From Sinomicrobium weinanense (GTDB taxonomy: Bacteria; Bacteroidota; Bacteroidia; Flavobacteriales; Flavobacteriaceae), in contig NZ_JAHKRR010000002.1 of NCBI RefSeq assembly GCF_018863395.1, positions 1 to 64,000 on the forward strand: a stretch of DNA of 64,000 nucleotides, read 5' to 3'. The notes under the pieces were generated by a model. The model saw only the letters and a program-made list of their open reading frames with translations. It was not told where the DNA came from and ran no database searches. The translations under genes were made by a program, and so were the position numbers. The first letter of the stretch is position 1. The number at the start of each line of letters is the position of its first letter. Shown piece by piece: positions 8,041 through 16,601 of the stretch.

Positions 8041-8394
8041 TTATTTTCGGGCTATGTCCGAAATTATTATTCTATCCGAAGCGGAACAATCCGAATCAGC
8101 CTGTTTTAATTCCCAATTGAGTTCTACTTCCATCGGCATATTATCTGCGGAAAGGTCTAAATTATTATCAGGAAGTTCATCTGGGTCAAATCGATAGGTT
8201 TCTTCTCCTATCTCAATAAAATAGCCTCCGCACTGGCAGACACAGTCCCTGAGATCCGCCCCGGTTATTTTACCCTCGGACTCAAATGTAGTGTTCCCGT
8301 CATCATCATCATCCGAACATGAAATTTGAAACCCAACCAATAGGGCAAGTATAATATATGGCAACCATCTATGCCTAATTAATTCTTTAACCAT
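8041..8394 (-). CDS. Surface-type lipoprotein with Asp-rich export signal
   Basis: About 117 residues from ATG at 8394. There is a signal peptide with lipobox ending QISC, followed at once by SDDDDDG. Runs of acidic residues directly after the lipidated Cys act as a surface-export signal in Bacteroidota. The mature part has four further cysteines (DCVCQCGGYF and SDCSAS), suggesting disulfides, and an EVELNWEL strand near the end. The family is not recognised. It lies between the mobilisation operon and the histone gene, so it is probably element-borne and could be a surface or entry-exclusion factor; that role is a guess. Confidence 0.6.
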   Translation of the reverse strand: MVKELIRHRWLPYIILALLVGFQISCSDDDDDGNTTFESEGKITGADLRDCVCQCGGYFIEIGEETYRFDPDELPDNNLDLSADNMPMEVELNWELKQADSDCSASDRIIISDIARK

Positions 8395-8559
8395 AACCAC
8401 TAATTTGCAATAAAGAAATCATTATCATGAAAGCAACCAGCTATTTTTAATCAGCACATCAAAACACTAATTATAAGCGGATTACCTTTTAAAGGTACAC
8501 AAAAAAATGAAATCCATAATGACTTATATCCCCTAAGATGAATAACTATAAGAAACTCT

Positions 8560-10542
8560 TTAACGTCCTTTCCGGATTACCAGGTGCGCCGTAGCCGGAT
8601 TATGCAGTAAACGGTCGATTTCCGTTTCGATAATATCCTGGATATCCTCTTTAATCTCCCGGTAATTGCGTTGTATCATTTCAGAATCCAGTTGCCGTAC
8701 CGGGGCTATAGGCTTATAGCCCTCCTCTTCCCTTTTGAGGGCTTCATGGTCGTTGATGATCTCTCCGTGGAAGGCTTTCAGGTCAATTTTATCGACAGGG
8801 TTATCGGCCACCATCCCCACAAACTTCCCGGAACTCAGGGAAGCGATAGTGGATGCCGGAACGGCCAGTTCCAGTTGTTTGTTCTTGCTTACCGAGGTAT
8901 CCCCCGAATTGATCGAAATGCTCTGCCGGTCCTGCATGATCTTCCCAAAACGTTCACTTATGCTTCTGGCAGTATCTCCGGTAACCTGGCCACTGATCAT
9001 ATTCCCGATAATATTGATCAGTACATCGGCCTGTTCCCTGCCGTAATCTTTACGGAGCTGGCTGAAATCCTGTACTCCCAGGCAGGTCGCTACCTTATTG
9101 CTTCTCGCTGTTGCGATCAGGCTATCCATATTGTTCAGGTAAATGGTCGGGAACTCATCAAAAATAAGGGAGGATTTAAGTTTTCCTTTCTGGTTGACCT
9201 GTTTGACCAAACGGGTAATGTACAGGGACAGTACGGCTCCATAGGTCTGTATCTTTTGCGGGTTGTTCCCCATACAGACAATTTTGGGATCGTCCGGGTT
9301 ATTGACATCCAGGGTAAAGTCGTTCCCGGACATCACATAGTACAGTGAGGGTGACGACAAGCGGGCCATGGCGATCTTAGCCGCGGCGATCTGTCCTTCG
9401 AGCTGTTCCATCACATCATTGATATAGGCATTGACAAAAGGGTTTATCAGTACTTCTATCTCCGGTTCCATCCGGAGCAGGGTAAAGAGGTCTTCATAGT
9501 CTACCTGCATCAGTTCGATCACATGGGGCAGGGTACAGAACTCGCCGTCCTGGTATTTGCGCAGATACCAGATAATGGCCGTAAGAAAATTGATGGGCGA
9601 TTCCACAAAAAAGTCCCCTTGTTTTTTGATCCATTCCCGGTTGAGCCCCATCAGGATAGTGCGTGCCGATTCCGCCGCATCGGTAATGTCGATCATCGTA
9701 GAGGGTTCCAGCGGGTTGCAGCGGTGCATGATCTTATCAAAATCGATCACATAGAATTTGGGCACTTTTGTGTAACGGTGCTTATATTTTAAAAAGGCAT
9801 TATACGCTATTATGGAAAGGTCATCGAACTTAAAATCATAGACGAACATGGAAAATCCTTTTTGGATATGCTGGGTAATCACATGCCGAATAACAAAATA
9901 GGATTTCCCGGAACCGGGTGTTCCCAGTACCATAAGCCCGCGAAAAGGGTTAATGATGTTGATCCAGCTATCCCGCATCTTATCCTTCAAGCGGTAGCGT
10001 GCCGGAAGGTTTACCGAATACTCGTTTTCGAGCAGGCGTTCTTCCTGTGGGAAGGTTTCATTTTCGCGGTTAAAGATATCCTGGTTGGATAATTTGGTTT
10101 TTATGATCCGCGAGAGCAGGGTCCCCCCGGAGAGTACCAGCAAAAACCCTGTACAGGTCAGGGCCATATACACCAGGGCCACTGTGGTCGCCTCCAGCGC
10201 TAAATACAGGGAAAAAGCACTTAAAAAGTAAATACCCAAGCCGGGAAGGATATAGGTAAAGGCTGTTTTATACCGTAGTTTGTCGTCTTTCCGTCCCTTG
10301 GCTCCCAGCAGGGAAATGGCCAGCACCCCTAATGCAAAGAGTTTGGAGGTACTGAAACCGGCAAAGAAACCGGTAGCTGCAATATTTGACAACAACCGGT
10401 CGCTAAAACTACTGACCAGCCCCCATTGCCGAAAGGCCGTATAACAGTAATAGTAAAAGTGCAGGCATAAAACGGTAACGGCTATCAGCCTGGTCATGTC
10501 CACAATCTTTCGTAGCGCCTGTTCATTTTCTCCTGTCTGCAT
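8560..10542 (-). CDS. mobC: Type IV coupling protein (MobC/TraG-type, VirD4 family)
   Basis: A 660-residue ATPase that would link the relaxosome to the secretion channel at the inner membrane. Membrane segments lie at about 14-32, 58-80 and 95-145. Walker A GTPGSGKS is at about 207-214, the Walker B region SSLIFDEFPTIYL at mid-protein, and the TraG/VirD4 C-terminal QDFSQLRKDYG and GNMISGQVTGDTARSISE boxes are clear. The gene follows the relaxase gene with a 16-base gap in the same minus-strand operon (mobA-mobB-mobC order, as in CTnDOT-like elements). Confidence 0.9.
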   Translation of the reverse strand: MQTGENEQALRKIVDMTRLIAVTVLCLHFYYYCYTAFRQWGLVSSFSDRLLSNIAATGFFAGFSTSKLFALGVLAISLLGAKGRKDDKLRYKTAFTYILPGLGIYFLSAFSLYLALEATTVALVYMALTCTGFLLVLSGGTLLSRIIKTKLSNQDIFNRENETFPQEERLLENEYSVNLPARYRLKDKMRDSWINIINPFRGLMVLGTPGSGKSYFVIRHVITQHIQKGFSMFVYDFKFDDLSIIAYNAFLKYKHRYTKVPKFYVIDFDKIMHRCNPLEPSTMIDITDAAESARTILMGLNREWIKKQGDFFVESPINFLTAIIWYLRKYQDGEFCTLPHVIELMQVDYEDLFTLLRMEPEIEVLINPFVNAYINDVMEQLEGQIAAAKIAMARLSSPSLYYVMSGNDFTLDVNNPDDPKIVCMGNNPQKIQTYGAVLSLYITRLVKQVNQKGKLKSSLIFDEFPTIYLNNMDSLIATARSNKVATCLGVQDFSQLRKDYGREQADVLINIIGNMISGQVTGDTARSISERFGKIMQDRQSISINSGDTSVSKNKQLELAVPASTIASLSSGKFVGMVADNPVDKIDLKAFHGEIINDHEALKREEEGYKPIAPVRQLDSEMIQRNYREIKEDIQDIIETEIDRLLHNPATAHLVIRKGR

Positions 10543-10558
10543 AGCTACTTCTTTTAGG

Positions 10559-11851
10559 TTATCCTTTCTTCTTTTTCTTTCGTTTGCGGTATTTTTTAAG
10601 GTGGTATGGCAGGTAGTCGGAAACCTGTTCCGGTTGTACCAGGGTCTCTAAAAGGGATTCGGAAGATTTAGCAGTAATGGTTTGCTCGGTGTCCTGAATG
10701 ACATCTTTGGTTTCGGCCACAGCAGGTGCTGACTGTGGCGGTAACCCCAATCCCGGCCTCGGAGCGGAATGACGAAGGAAATTCGGCTCCGGGGCCATCC
10801 CTTCCCCTAGCCTGTTTTGTATGGCTTTGGCTCCGTAGGCCTTGCCCAGTTCACTACCGTTAAACACGGTTTGTGTGCGATGGTCAATATAAGTCAGCCC
10901 ATATAACCGTCCTTCCGCATTTTTTCGGATCACGGTATGGATGCCCTGTCCTTCCAGGTTTTTTACCAGGGCTTCCAAGGTGGTGCCCTTTTGCCGTTGC
11001 AGTACTTTGGTTATGGTGTTTTTAAGCCGGAGTTTATGCCTGTCCTTCTGTTTTTTCGCTTTGGAAAATCGTTTTTCCAGGTTTTTTAAGGTGGGCTTTT
11101 GATAAAACAGGCTGGCTTTAATAGGGGTGCCAACAGGGGTTCCATCGAGGTTCAATACCCGGAACTGCAATCCGCCATAGCGGTACATCCGGGAAGTTTC
11201 CTGTCCCCGGTCGGCACGCACGTTGTAGAGCTCCAGGATCGCATTAAGCTGAGGGAGGCTGGAATACCGGTAACGGTCCAACACATTGACCAAAACATTT
11301 TGAATGGCTTTTTTGGTCGCCAATTTCCCGTATTGCACCTTTCGGGCGTCTACGGCGTCTAAGGTATATTCCTGTTTTTTTTGCTGCCCGGCCACTACCA
11401 GCCCAAAGGCCATTTCGATAGCTTTGCGTGCGGGTTCGGACTTGCGTATGCCCAAATGGTGCAGGTCTATACGATTGCCGTCCGCTTCAATATTGGTGGT
11501 TACAATATGCAGGTGGGGGTGCCCGCTATCGTGGTGCTGGTAGACCAGATAGGGCTGTTTCCCAAAGCCAATCTTATCCATATAGGCAGTCGCAATACGC
11601 TTTAATTTTTCTTCCGACAGGCGTTCGGAAGGATCAAAATTCAGGGATATATGAACACTGTTCCGCTTCACATTAGGGTTTAACCCGGTACGTTTCAGCA
11701 GACGGTTGAGCTTCATATTAAGGCTCATCTTATCGGCATTTACGGGGTAGTTCCCCTGCCCTATGCATACGGCCACACCTTCTTTCACCTTATTCTCGTT
11801 GTAGTTAAAGCTGCGGTGTATGGAGCGCCCTGTATTGATCACTGCAACCAT
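10559..11851 (-). CDS. mobB: Relaxase (MobB-type, MobP family)
   Basis: A 430-residue protein. The N-terminal relaxase domain shows motif I-type SIHRSFNYNENKV and the metal-binding three-histidine box YQHHDSGHPHLHIVTTN at about residues 104-120, which would coordinate the metal used to nick oriT. The C-terminal part is basic with a lysine tail (KKYRKRKKKKKG). It should cleave one strand at the transfer origin and stay bound to it. The start overlaps the end of mobA by 13 bases, a sign of coupled translation. Confidence 0.9.
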   Translation of the reverse strand: MVAVINTGRSIHRSFNYNENKVKEGVAVCIGQGNYPVNADKMSLNMKLNRLLKRTGLNPNVKRNSVHISLNFDPSERLSEEKLKRIATAYMDKIGFGKQPYLVYQHHDSGHPHLHIVTTNIEADGNRIDLHHLGIRKSEPARKAIEMAFGLVVAGQQKKQEYTLDAVDARKVQYGKLATKKAIQNVLVNVLDRYRYSSLPQLNAILELYNVRADRGQETSRMYRYGGLQFRVLNLDGTPVGTPIKASLFYQKPTLKNLEKRFSKAKKQKDRHKLRLKNTITKVLQRQKGTTLEALVKNLEGQGIHTVIRKNAEGRLYGLTYIDHRTQTVFNGSELGKAYGAKAIQNRLGEGMAPEPNFLRHSAPRPGLGLPPQSAPAVAETKDVIQDTEQTITAKSSESLLETLVQPEQVSDYLPYHLKKYRKRKKKKKG

Positions 11852-12240
11852 GATTCCGCGGCTTTTTGCAGGTGGTTCTCTATAGCTGCTATGGCTTCCA
11901 GCAGTGTTATTTTATCCGTCTGGTAGGCAGACAACCACGGTTTAAAATCCTCGATGCGTTTTAGGGCATGGAGTTTTTTCACCACCTGGTTGTAGTTGGT
12001 CCCGATACGGTTAAGTTCGCTGCGGAGCAGGCTAAACTCTTCTATAAAATCATCAAGGGAGGTATTGCGGTAGGTGGTTACCACGGGCCGCTCCAAGAGG
12101 CAATGCCTCAGGTAATGGCTTAGTTTCCGACAGGTAGTTTTCTGAAATTCCCGTTGTAATTTTTGGTATTCCCCCGGGGTTAAGCGGACATGGACCACCC
12201 GGGTACGGCTTGTTTTTTCCTTTTTCATCATCTTTTTCAT
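11839..12240 (-). CDS. mobA: Relaxosome accessory protein (MobA-type, ribbon-helix-helix)
   Basis: About 133 residues from the ATG at 12240; a longer frame from a TTG at 12276 exists but adds only a non-family leader. VVHVRLTPGEYQKLQREF, then KLSHYLRHCLLERP, is the ribbon-helix-helix pattern of the small mobilisation proteins. FIEEFSLLRSELNRIGTNYNQVVKKLH is the conserved helix seen in the MobC-like (Pfam) relaxosome family. It would bind near oriT and help the relaxase. First gene of the mob operon. Confidence 0.85.
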   Translation of the reverse strand: MKKMMKKEKTSRTRVVHVRLTPGEYQKLQREFQKTTCRKLSHYLRHCLLERPVVTTYRNTSLDDFIEEFSLLRSELNRIGTNYNQVVKKLHALKRIEDFKPWLSAYQTDKITLLEAIAAIENHLQKAAESWLQ

Positions 12241-12717
12241 TTTCGTGTATCCCAGGCTTAAAAACCTAAACAGCAACAGGGCGTCCGAGTTCCGAGGCCC
12301 AAGCCCAAAACCCGGTTGTGATACAACCGTTCATCTTGCCGTTTGCAAAAAGACCGGCAAACTCCACTAAAAATTCAAAAAGGAGATATTTAGATATGGA
12401 AGCGATCCATACCGGCGAAGGATACTACAAAGATAAAAAAGCTATCCCTCCTGTTTCTACCCTGCATACATATTGAACAGGCTCACAGTACCTATAATGC
12501 AACATTCTGTTAAAAAAAATAGCGCAAATTACATTTGTAACAGCACTTTTTCAAAAAACCCGAATTCTGGATAGTCAATCCCGGATTTTGGTTATGCTTT
12601 TTTAAATACAACCCTATAATTTAGCTCTTGTAATTACAGACAACCGACCCTCTTCAAGGAACCACCGGTTCCCGATGCCTTGTTTTATACCCGCACTTTA
12701 CCATTAAAAGATACCCC
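12241..12717. promoter_or_regulatory. Divergent mob/cargo control region with candidate transfer origin
   Basis: No gene is supported in these 477 bases. Next to the mob operon are two inverted repeats: CGGTTGT/ACAACCG (12313-12319 and 12323-12329) and GTTTGC/GCAAAC around 12341-12362. oriT of related elements lies just upstream of the small mob gene, so this is the best candidate, but no nick site can be named. The right half carries the start region of the MauE-like gene, with an AT-rich TATAATTTAG near 12612. Confidence 0.4.
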
Positions 12718-13200
12718 ATGAAATGGCTGAACAAATACCGTACCTCGGTCTTATATACGATTGCCCTATTGCTTTCCATGTTGTTTATGTACACGGGCCT
12801 TACCAAAATCTGGGAAGGTGACCTCTTTTACCATAATATCATCGATTCGCCCATATTCGGAGGGGAGACCAACGCGCTTGTGGCTTCCTGGGCATTCCCT
12901 TTCCTGGAGATCCTGACCGCAATGGCGCTGCTTTGGCCCAAAACCAGACGACTGGGCCTATTCATGGCCCTGGGCCTTTTTTTGGCCATTACCACTTATT
13001 TGACGGCCAATATATATTTCAGTGAATCCATACCCTGTACCTGTCGCACATTTTTCTCCATGTTGGATTGGCATGGACATTTATACCTGACCCTCGGGTG
13101 CCTGGTGATCACTGTTCTGGGCATAATATCGTACCCGACAAAAACCAAGAGAACTTCTACATATAAAACCCGTTTTGTTGCGCAGCAAAGCCAGGAATAA
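12718..13200 (+). CDS. MauE/DoxX-like redox membrane protein, module 1
   Basis: A 160-residue protein with four membrane helices (about 11-28, 55-73, 79-99, 120-138). GLTKIWEGDLFYHNIIDSP after helix 1 is the DoxX/MauE box. The loop before helix 4 carries SIPCTCRTF, a CxC pair at Cys107/109 facing the periplasm. MauE proteins work with thioredoxin-like partners to form or shuffle disulfides in periplasmic proteins. The next gene encodes a small exported two-cysteine protein, so oxidation of that product is a natural guess. A close paralogue begins at 25293 (NSP box, CxC pair and tail organisation shared). Confidence 0.8.
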   Translation: MKWLNKYRTSVLYTIALLLSMLFMYTGLTKIWEGDLFYHNIIDSPIFGGETNALVASWAFPFLEILTAMALLWPKTRRLGLFMALGLFLAITTYLTANIYFSESIPCTCRTFFSMLDWHGHLYLTLGCLVITVLGIISYPTKTKRTSTYKTRFVAQQSQE

Positions 13201-13254
13201 GCTGAAAACCTGTAATAGAGTAGGCACTTAATTATTAACTTAAAACAATTTGAT

Positions 13255-13524
13255 ATGAAAACTAAATTTTTATTGCCTGTACTGGCACTGATATTTGCCA
13301 CAGGTATGTCGTTTGCGACCGCGAATCTGAATGCCGATCCGAATTTTGATTATATTCAAAGGAACGGTTGGGAAATGATTCCTGAAGTTACCACATGTAC
13401 CCCCGATGCTCAACCTTGTTTAGGAGAATCACAATCGGATGGATTAATTTATCAGGTGTTTGATTCACCAAATGAATTAGATCCAAAAAGTGGAAATGGA
13501 GAAGTGGAGGCTGAATTACCTTGA
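13255..13524 (+). CDS. Small exported two-cysteine protein (DUF6520-like), module 1
   Basis: An 89-residue precursor. The signal peptide LPVLALIFATGMSFA is followed by an acidic mature part of about 66 residues with only two cysteines, Cys48 and Cys55 (CTPDAQPC). It resembles the DUF6520 group of Bacteroidota small exported proteins; no function is known for these. The neighbouring MauE-like protein could oxidise the pair to a disulfide. The paralogue at 25891 has a different mature sequence but the same cysteine positions. A hairpin directly follows the gene. A secreted peptide, signal or pheromone, or substrate of the facing M16/SusCD genes are possible roles; all are inference. Confidence 0.75.
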   Translation: MKTKFLLPVLALIFATGMSFATANLNADPNFDYIQRNGWEMIPEVTTCTPDAQPCLGESQSDGLIYQVFDSPNELDPKSGNGEVEAELP

Positions 13525-13539
13525 AAATTCACTTCTTAT

Positions 13540-13567
13540 AGGAGGTGCCCTAATCGAGGCACCTCCT
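13540..13567 (+). terminator. Hairpin between convergent small-protein and M16 genes
   Basis: Perfect 10-base arms AGGAGGTGCC and GGCACCTCCT flank an 8-base loop, 16 bases past the stop of the small exported protein and 11 bases from the end of the convergent M16 gene. The T-run is poor on both sides, so it may act in both directions or need Rho. Confidence 0.6.
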
Positions 13568-13577
13568 TATCATCTTA

Positions 13578-16481
13578 TCACTTACCCATTATGAATTCAT
13601 AACGGTGGTTCTTGTTCAGATATTTTTTTGCCGTCTCCATTACATCTTCAATATCTAGTGATCTAAGGTAATTTTCCACTTCTGTTTTGTCTAACCACGT
13701 AGCATCATACTTATAATATTCATATAATCTCTCGTCAATTCTTGAATTATTAAAGAAGCCAGTGGAATATTTACCATCGATTTCTTTAAAGACCCGTTCA
13801 ACCTCATTCTTATTAATTGTGCCATTCTTTATTTCTTCCAACAATTGGTGAATCGTCTCCTGCAACAATCGGAATTTTTTGTCTTTTTCCTTTTCAGTTC
13901 CCATGGCATTGAAATCTATCCTTAAACTAATTTCGTACCTGGCACACTCAAAATTATATCCCCCTGAAGCCGCAGGAGTGTACACTGAAAGATCATGATT
14001 TCGCAATACAGTAAGAAGACGATTTCTGATCATTGTAATTAAGGCATCCACTTTTATTCTCTCTTTCCAGCCAAAATTTGCAGTGACAATATATTTTTCT
14101 GCATATACCATACCTTCGTTCCCCTCGGCATAATCCGGTACAGGAATCCTATATAATATTGGTCCATTGTCCAGTTTTATCCTCTTTTGATAATCTGATT
14201 TACTTTCTTTTTTAGATGCTCTGTCTGGTAAATTGCCCAAATATTGCTGGACCATATTTATAACGACATCCTTATCATAGTCTCCGGTTATTGTAAAGGT
14301 AAAATCCCTGGTCCTACCGAAGAGATCTTTGTAGTGCTCGTAGCTTTTGTCTATAGTAACCTCGGGTAGTCCATCCACCATCGCTGTCGTATTGTTATAA
14401 TTAATGTTATAATCCCCGGTCAATGATTTCATTGCGTTGGCCATATCATTGCGAGGCATATGCCATTTTACATAATTCTCAATGCTACTTTTCTTCCAAT
14501 CAGAAAATGCATCAGGATCCTTCCGAGGTTCACGGATATATAAATATATTAGCTGAAACATTGCTTCCATATTTTCGGCCATAGCCTCACCATTTATACC
14601 CGTTTCAGCTACATCGATGTATGGACGTACTTTTACCTTGTTTTTTATTGATGATAAATACCGGTTGATCTCAAACTTGTTCTTGTCACTAATTCCTGCG
14701 TTAAGTACAATGTCTGCGGCGTGTATTGCTGAAAAATAATCTCTTCCTTCAAAACATTGGGCCCCATGTGGATTGAAACCGTGTATTTTGACTTTTCTAG
14801 AGTCTTCATTTAGTGGCAGTAGGACAACCTTAATTCCATTATCCAGAACCAATTCATGAGCACCGGTATCCTGGTTTATTCCTTTATCAGTAAAATTTCG
14901 TTTGGTCAACGACAATACTTTATTTTCCTGCATGATATTTTCAGGTATTTCCGGTGGTCGATATGCTTGTACCGGAGCATTCCAGGCATTTTTTATCCAG
15001 GAACGTATATCGTTTTCATTCAAGGATAAAACGCTGTTGCCCTCGTAGGCTGCAATACCTATGTCATCGGGCATAGCAGGGATCAAGGCTTTTATTTCCT
15101 CGTTTACCTGAGCTAAGGACAACCCTTGGAACCAGTCTTTTAAATATGTACTCTTATCTTCTGGCAGTGCTTCGCCATAAATAAAATGAGAGCTCATTTC
15201 TTTAATCCAAGAGGACCCACTTTTACTTTTGCCATTATCCATTTGCTGAAGCTCTTCTTTCTTCAGCATCTTCCATTCCTCTTCCAACAATCCGTATTGA
15301 TAGAGCTGACGTAAAAGCCTGGTGGCATTTTCAGTTCCTTTTTTTGCACTATTGTTCTTGTTATCTATAAAAATAGTGAACATATTTCGTGCTTGGAATA
15401 TGCCAAAAGCCTTGTTATAAGTCAGATACTTGTTGAATGTACTGAAATCCATATTATATTGTTCTTCTTCAAGGCGGGTACGAATCAGAAGGGCTTCGGA
15501 TAAGATGTTCCAGAGCAATTCTCGTTTCAACCCTACTTCGGTATGGAGCTTAGCCTTGGTATAGGGATCCCTATACCCTAAATGAAGTATTACTTGTTGC
15601 TTGTCAATGTTATCCTGATTCTCCGGGGTGCAAGCTACCTTTGCAAACTGAGGTTCTTGATTAAAGTATATCGAATCCGTATTCTTCCATCTCCTTGGAT
15701 TTCTTGGCGTGGGGATTTTTGAGAATCTTTTTTTCACCATAGCTTCCAAACCATCCACATCCTTTATATTACCCACTATCATTAGTGCACCCAGGTCCGG
15801 ACGGTACCAGTCGTTATAGTAACGTCTTAAAATGTCTGGCTCAAAAGTTCTGTAATATTCCAAGTGATAATTCAAATCATTTTGCCAGTTTCTTGCCCCG
15901 GGATCTATTTTTGATTGCAGTTCAATTCTTGATATCTCCCTAAGGTCGGCGCCGTTGGAGTTCTTTCCAATTCGTTCCTGTATCAAGACTCCTCTTTCCG
16001 CATCAATCTCTTTGGTGGTAAGTTTAAGGCCTCCACCAACAATGTCTTTGAACCATAATATCCCTTTTTTAAGGGCATATAGATTCTTTTCAGAAATTTC
16101 AAAAACATATTGTGTATAATATTTTGAGGTAAAAGCAGTAATATCGCGAAACTCCATTTCTAGACTGTCCAATTGGTTTGGAGCCTTAATTCCCAATGGG
16201 AAATTCTCACTGGACTTGAAAGCCATATGTTCCATAAAATGGGCTATGTCAATCTGATCCATGTCCTGTATACTTGAGCCTCCTTTTAGAATCAAGCTCA
16301 TGTTTATCTTATCGGACGGGGAGGAAGTAGGTTTAATATAATAGGTAAAACCATTAGGAAGTTTCCCATAACGGATGCTTTGATCTAGTGGTACGGTGTC
16401 ATTATTTGGTTGTTTTTGGCATTGCATTGAAAATGCTGTACCTATCAATATTAGAATAAAATAAATATGATTGAATTTCAT
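13578..16481 (-). CDS. Two-domain M16 zinc peptidase, lipoprotein, module 1
   Basis: About 967 residues from the ATG at 16481, which gives the lipoprotein signal FILILIGTAFSMQC (Cys21); the frame also extends 16 codons upstream without a signal. The inverted zinc motif HFMEH is at about 81-85 and the third ligand Glu lies 77 residues later in DAERGVLIQE, the exact M16 spacing, so it should be an active pitrilysin/PqqL-type enzyme. A second, inactive M16 half fills the C-terminus (ELVLDNGIKVVLLP, then FTFTITGDYDKD). M16 enzymes degrade short peptides in a closed chamber. Last gene of the ECF-FecR-SusC-SusD-M16 run. Confidence 0.9.
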   Translation of the reverse strand: MKFNHIYFILILIGTAFSMQCQKQPNNDTVPLDQSIRYGKLPNGFTYYIKPTSSPSDKINMSLILKGGSSIQDMDQIDIAHFMEHMAFKSSENFPLGIKAPNQLDSLEMEFRDITAFTSKYYTQYVFEISEKNLYALKKGILWFKDIVGGGLKLTTKEIDAERGVLIQERIGKNSNGADLREISRIELQSKIDPGARNWQNDLNYHLEYYRTFEPDILRRYYNDWYRPDLGALMIVGNIKDVDGLEAMVKKRFSKIPTPRNPRRWKNTDSIYFNQEPQFAKVACTPENQDNIDKQQVILHLGYRDPYTKAKLHTEVGLKRELLWNILSEALLIRTRLEEEQYNMDFSTFNKYLTYNKAFGIFQARNMFTIFIDNKNNSAKKGTENATRLLRQLYQYGLLEEEWKMLKKEELQQMDNGKSKSGSSWIKEMSSHFIYGEALPEDKSTYLKDWFQGLSLAQVNEEIKALIPAMPDDIGIAAYEGNSVLSLNENDIRSWIKNAWNAPVQAYRPPEIPENIMQENKVLSLTKRNFTDKGINQDTGAHELVLDNGIKVVLLPLNEDSRKVKIHGFNPHGAQCFEGRDYFSAIHAADIVLNAGISDKNKFEINRYLSSIKNKVKVRPYIDVAETGINGEAMAENMEAMFQLIYLYIREPRKDPDAFSDWKKSSIENYVKWHMPRNDMANAMKSLTGDYNINYNNTTAMVDGLPEVTIDKSYEHYKDLFGRTRDFTFTITGDYDKDVVINMVQQYLGNLPDRASKKESKSDYQKRIKLDNGPILYRIPVPDYAEGNEGMVYAEKYIVTANFGWKERIKVDALITMIRNRLLTVLRNHDLSVYTPAASGGYNFECARYEISLRIDFNAMGTEKEKDKKFRLLQETIHQLLEEIKNGTINKNEVERVFKEIDGKYSTGFFNNSRIDERLYEYYKYDATWLDKTEVENYLRSLDIEDVMETAKKYLNKNHRYEFIMGK

Positions 16482-16601
16482 GAGTTGTTTGAATTTTTGA
16501 AACATTAAGTCATGGAAAAACTTCCCCAATCCAGAAAATGTTGGGGAAATTGATTGAATAATTTAATTAAAGGGCTTTCTCTTATTCCTAAGTTGTGTCA
16601 G

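Noticed and set aside
8671-10092. Plus-strand frames opposite the coupling protein gene
   Set aside because: Antisense shadows; no start signals or family patterns.
13255-13524. Small exported protein as lanthipeptide or other modified-peptide precursor
   Set aside because: No modification enzyme or peptidase-ABC exporter gene nearby; a normal Sec signal peptide; only two cysteines.
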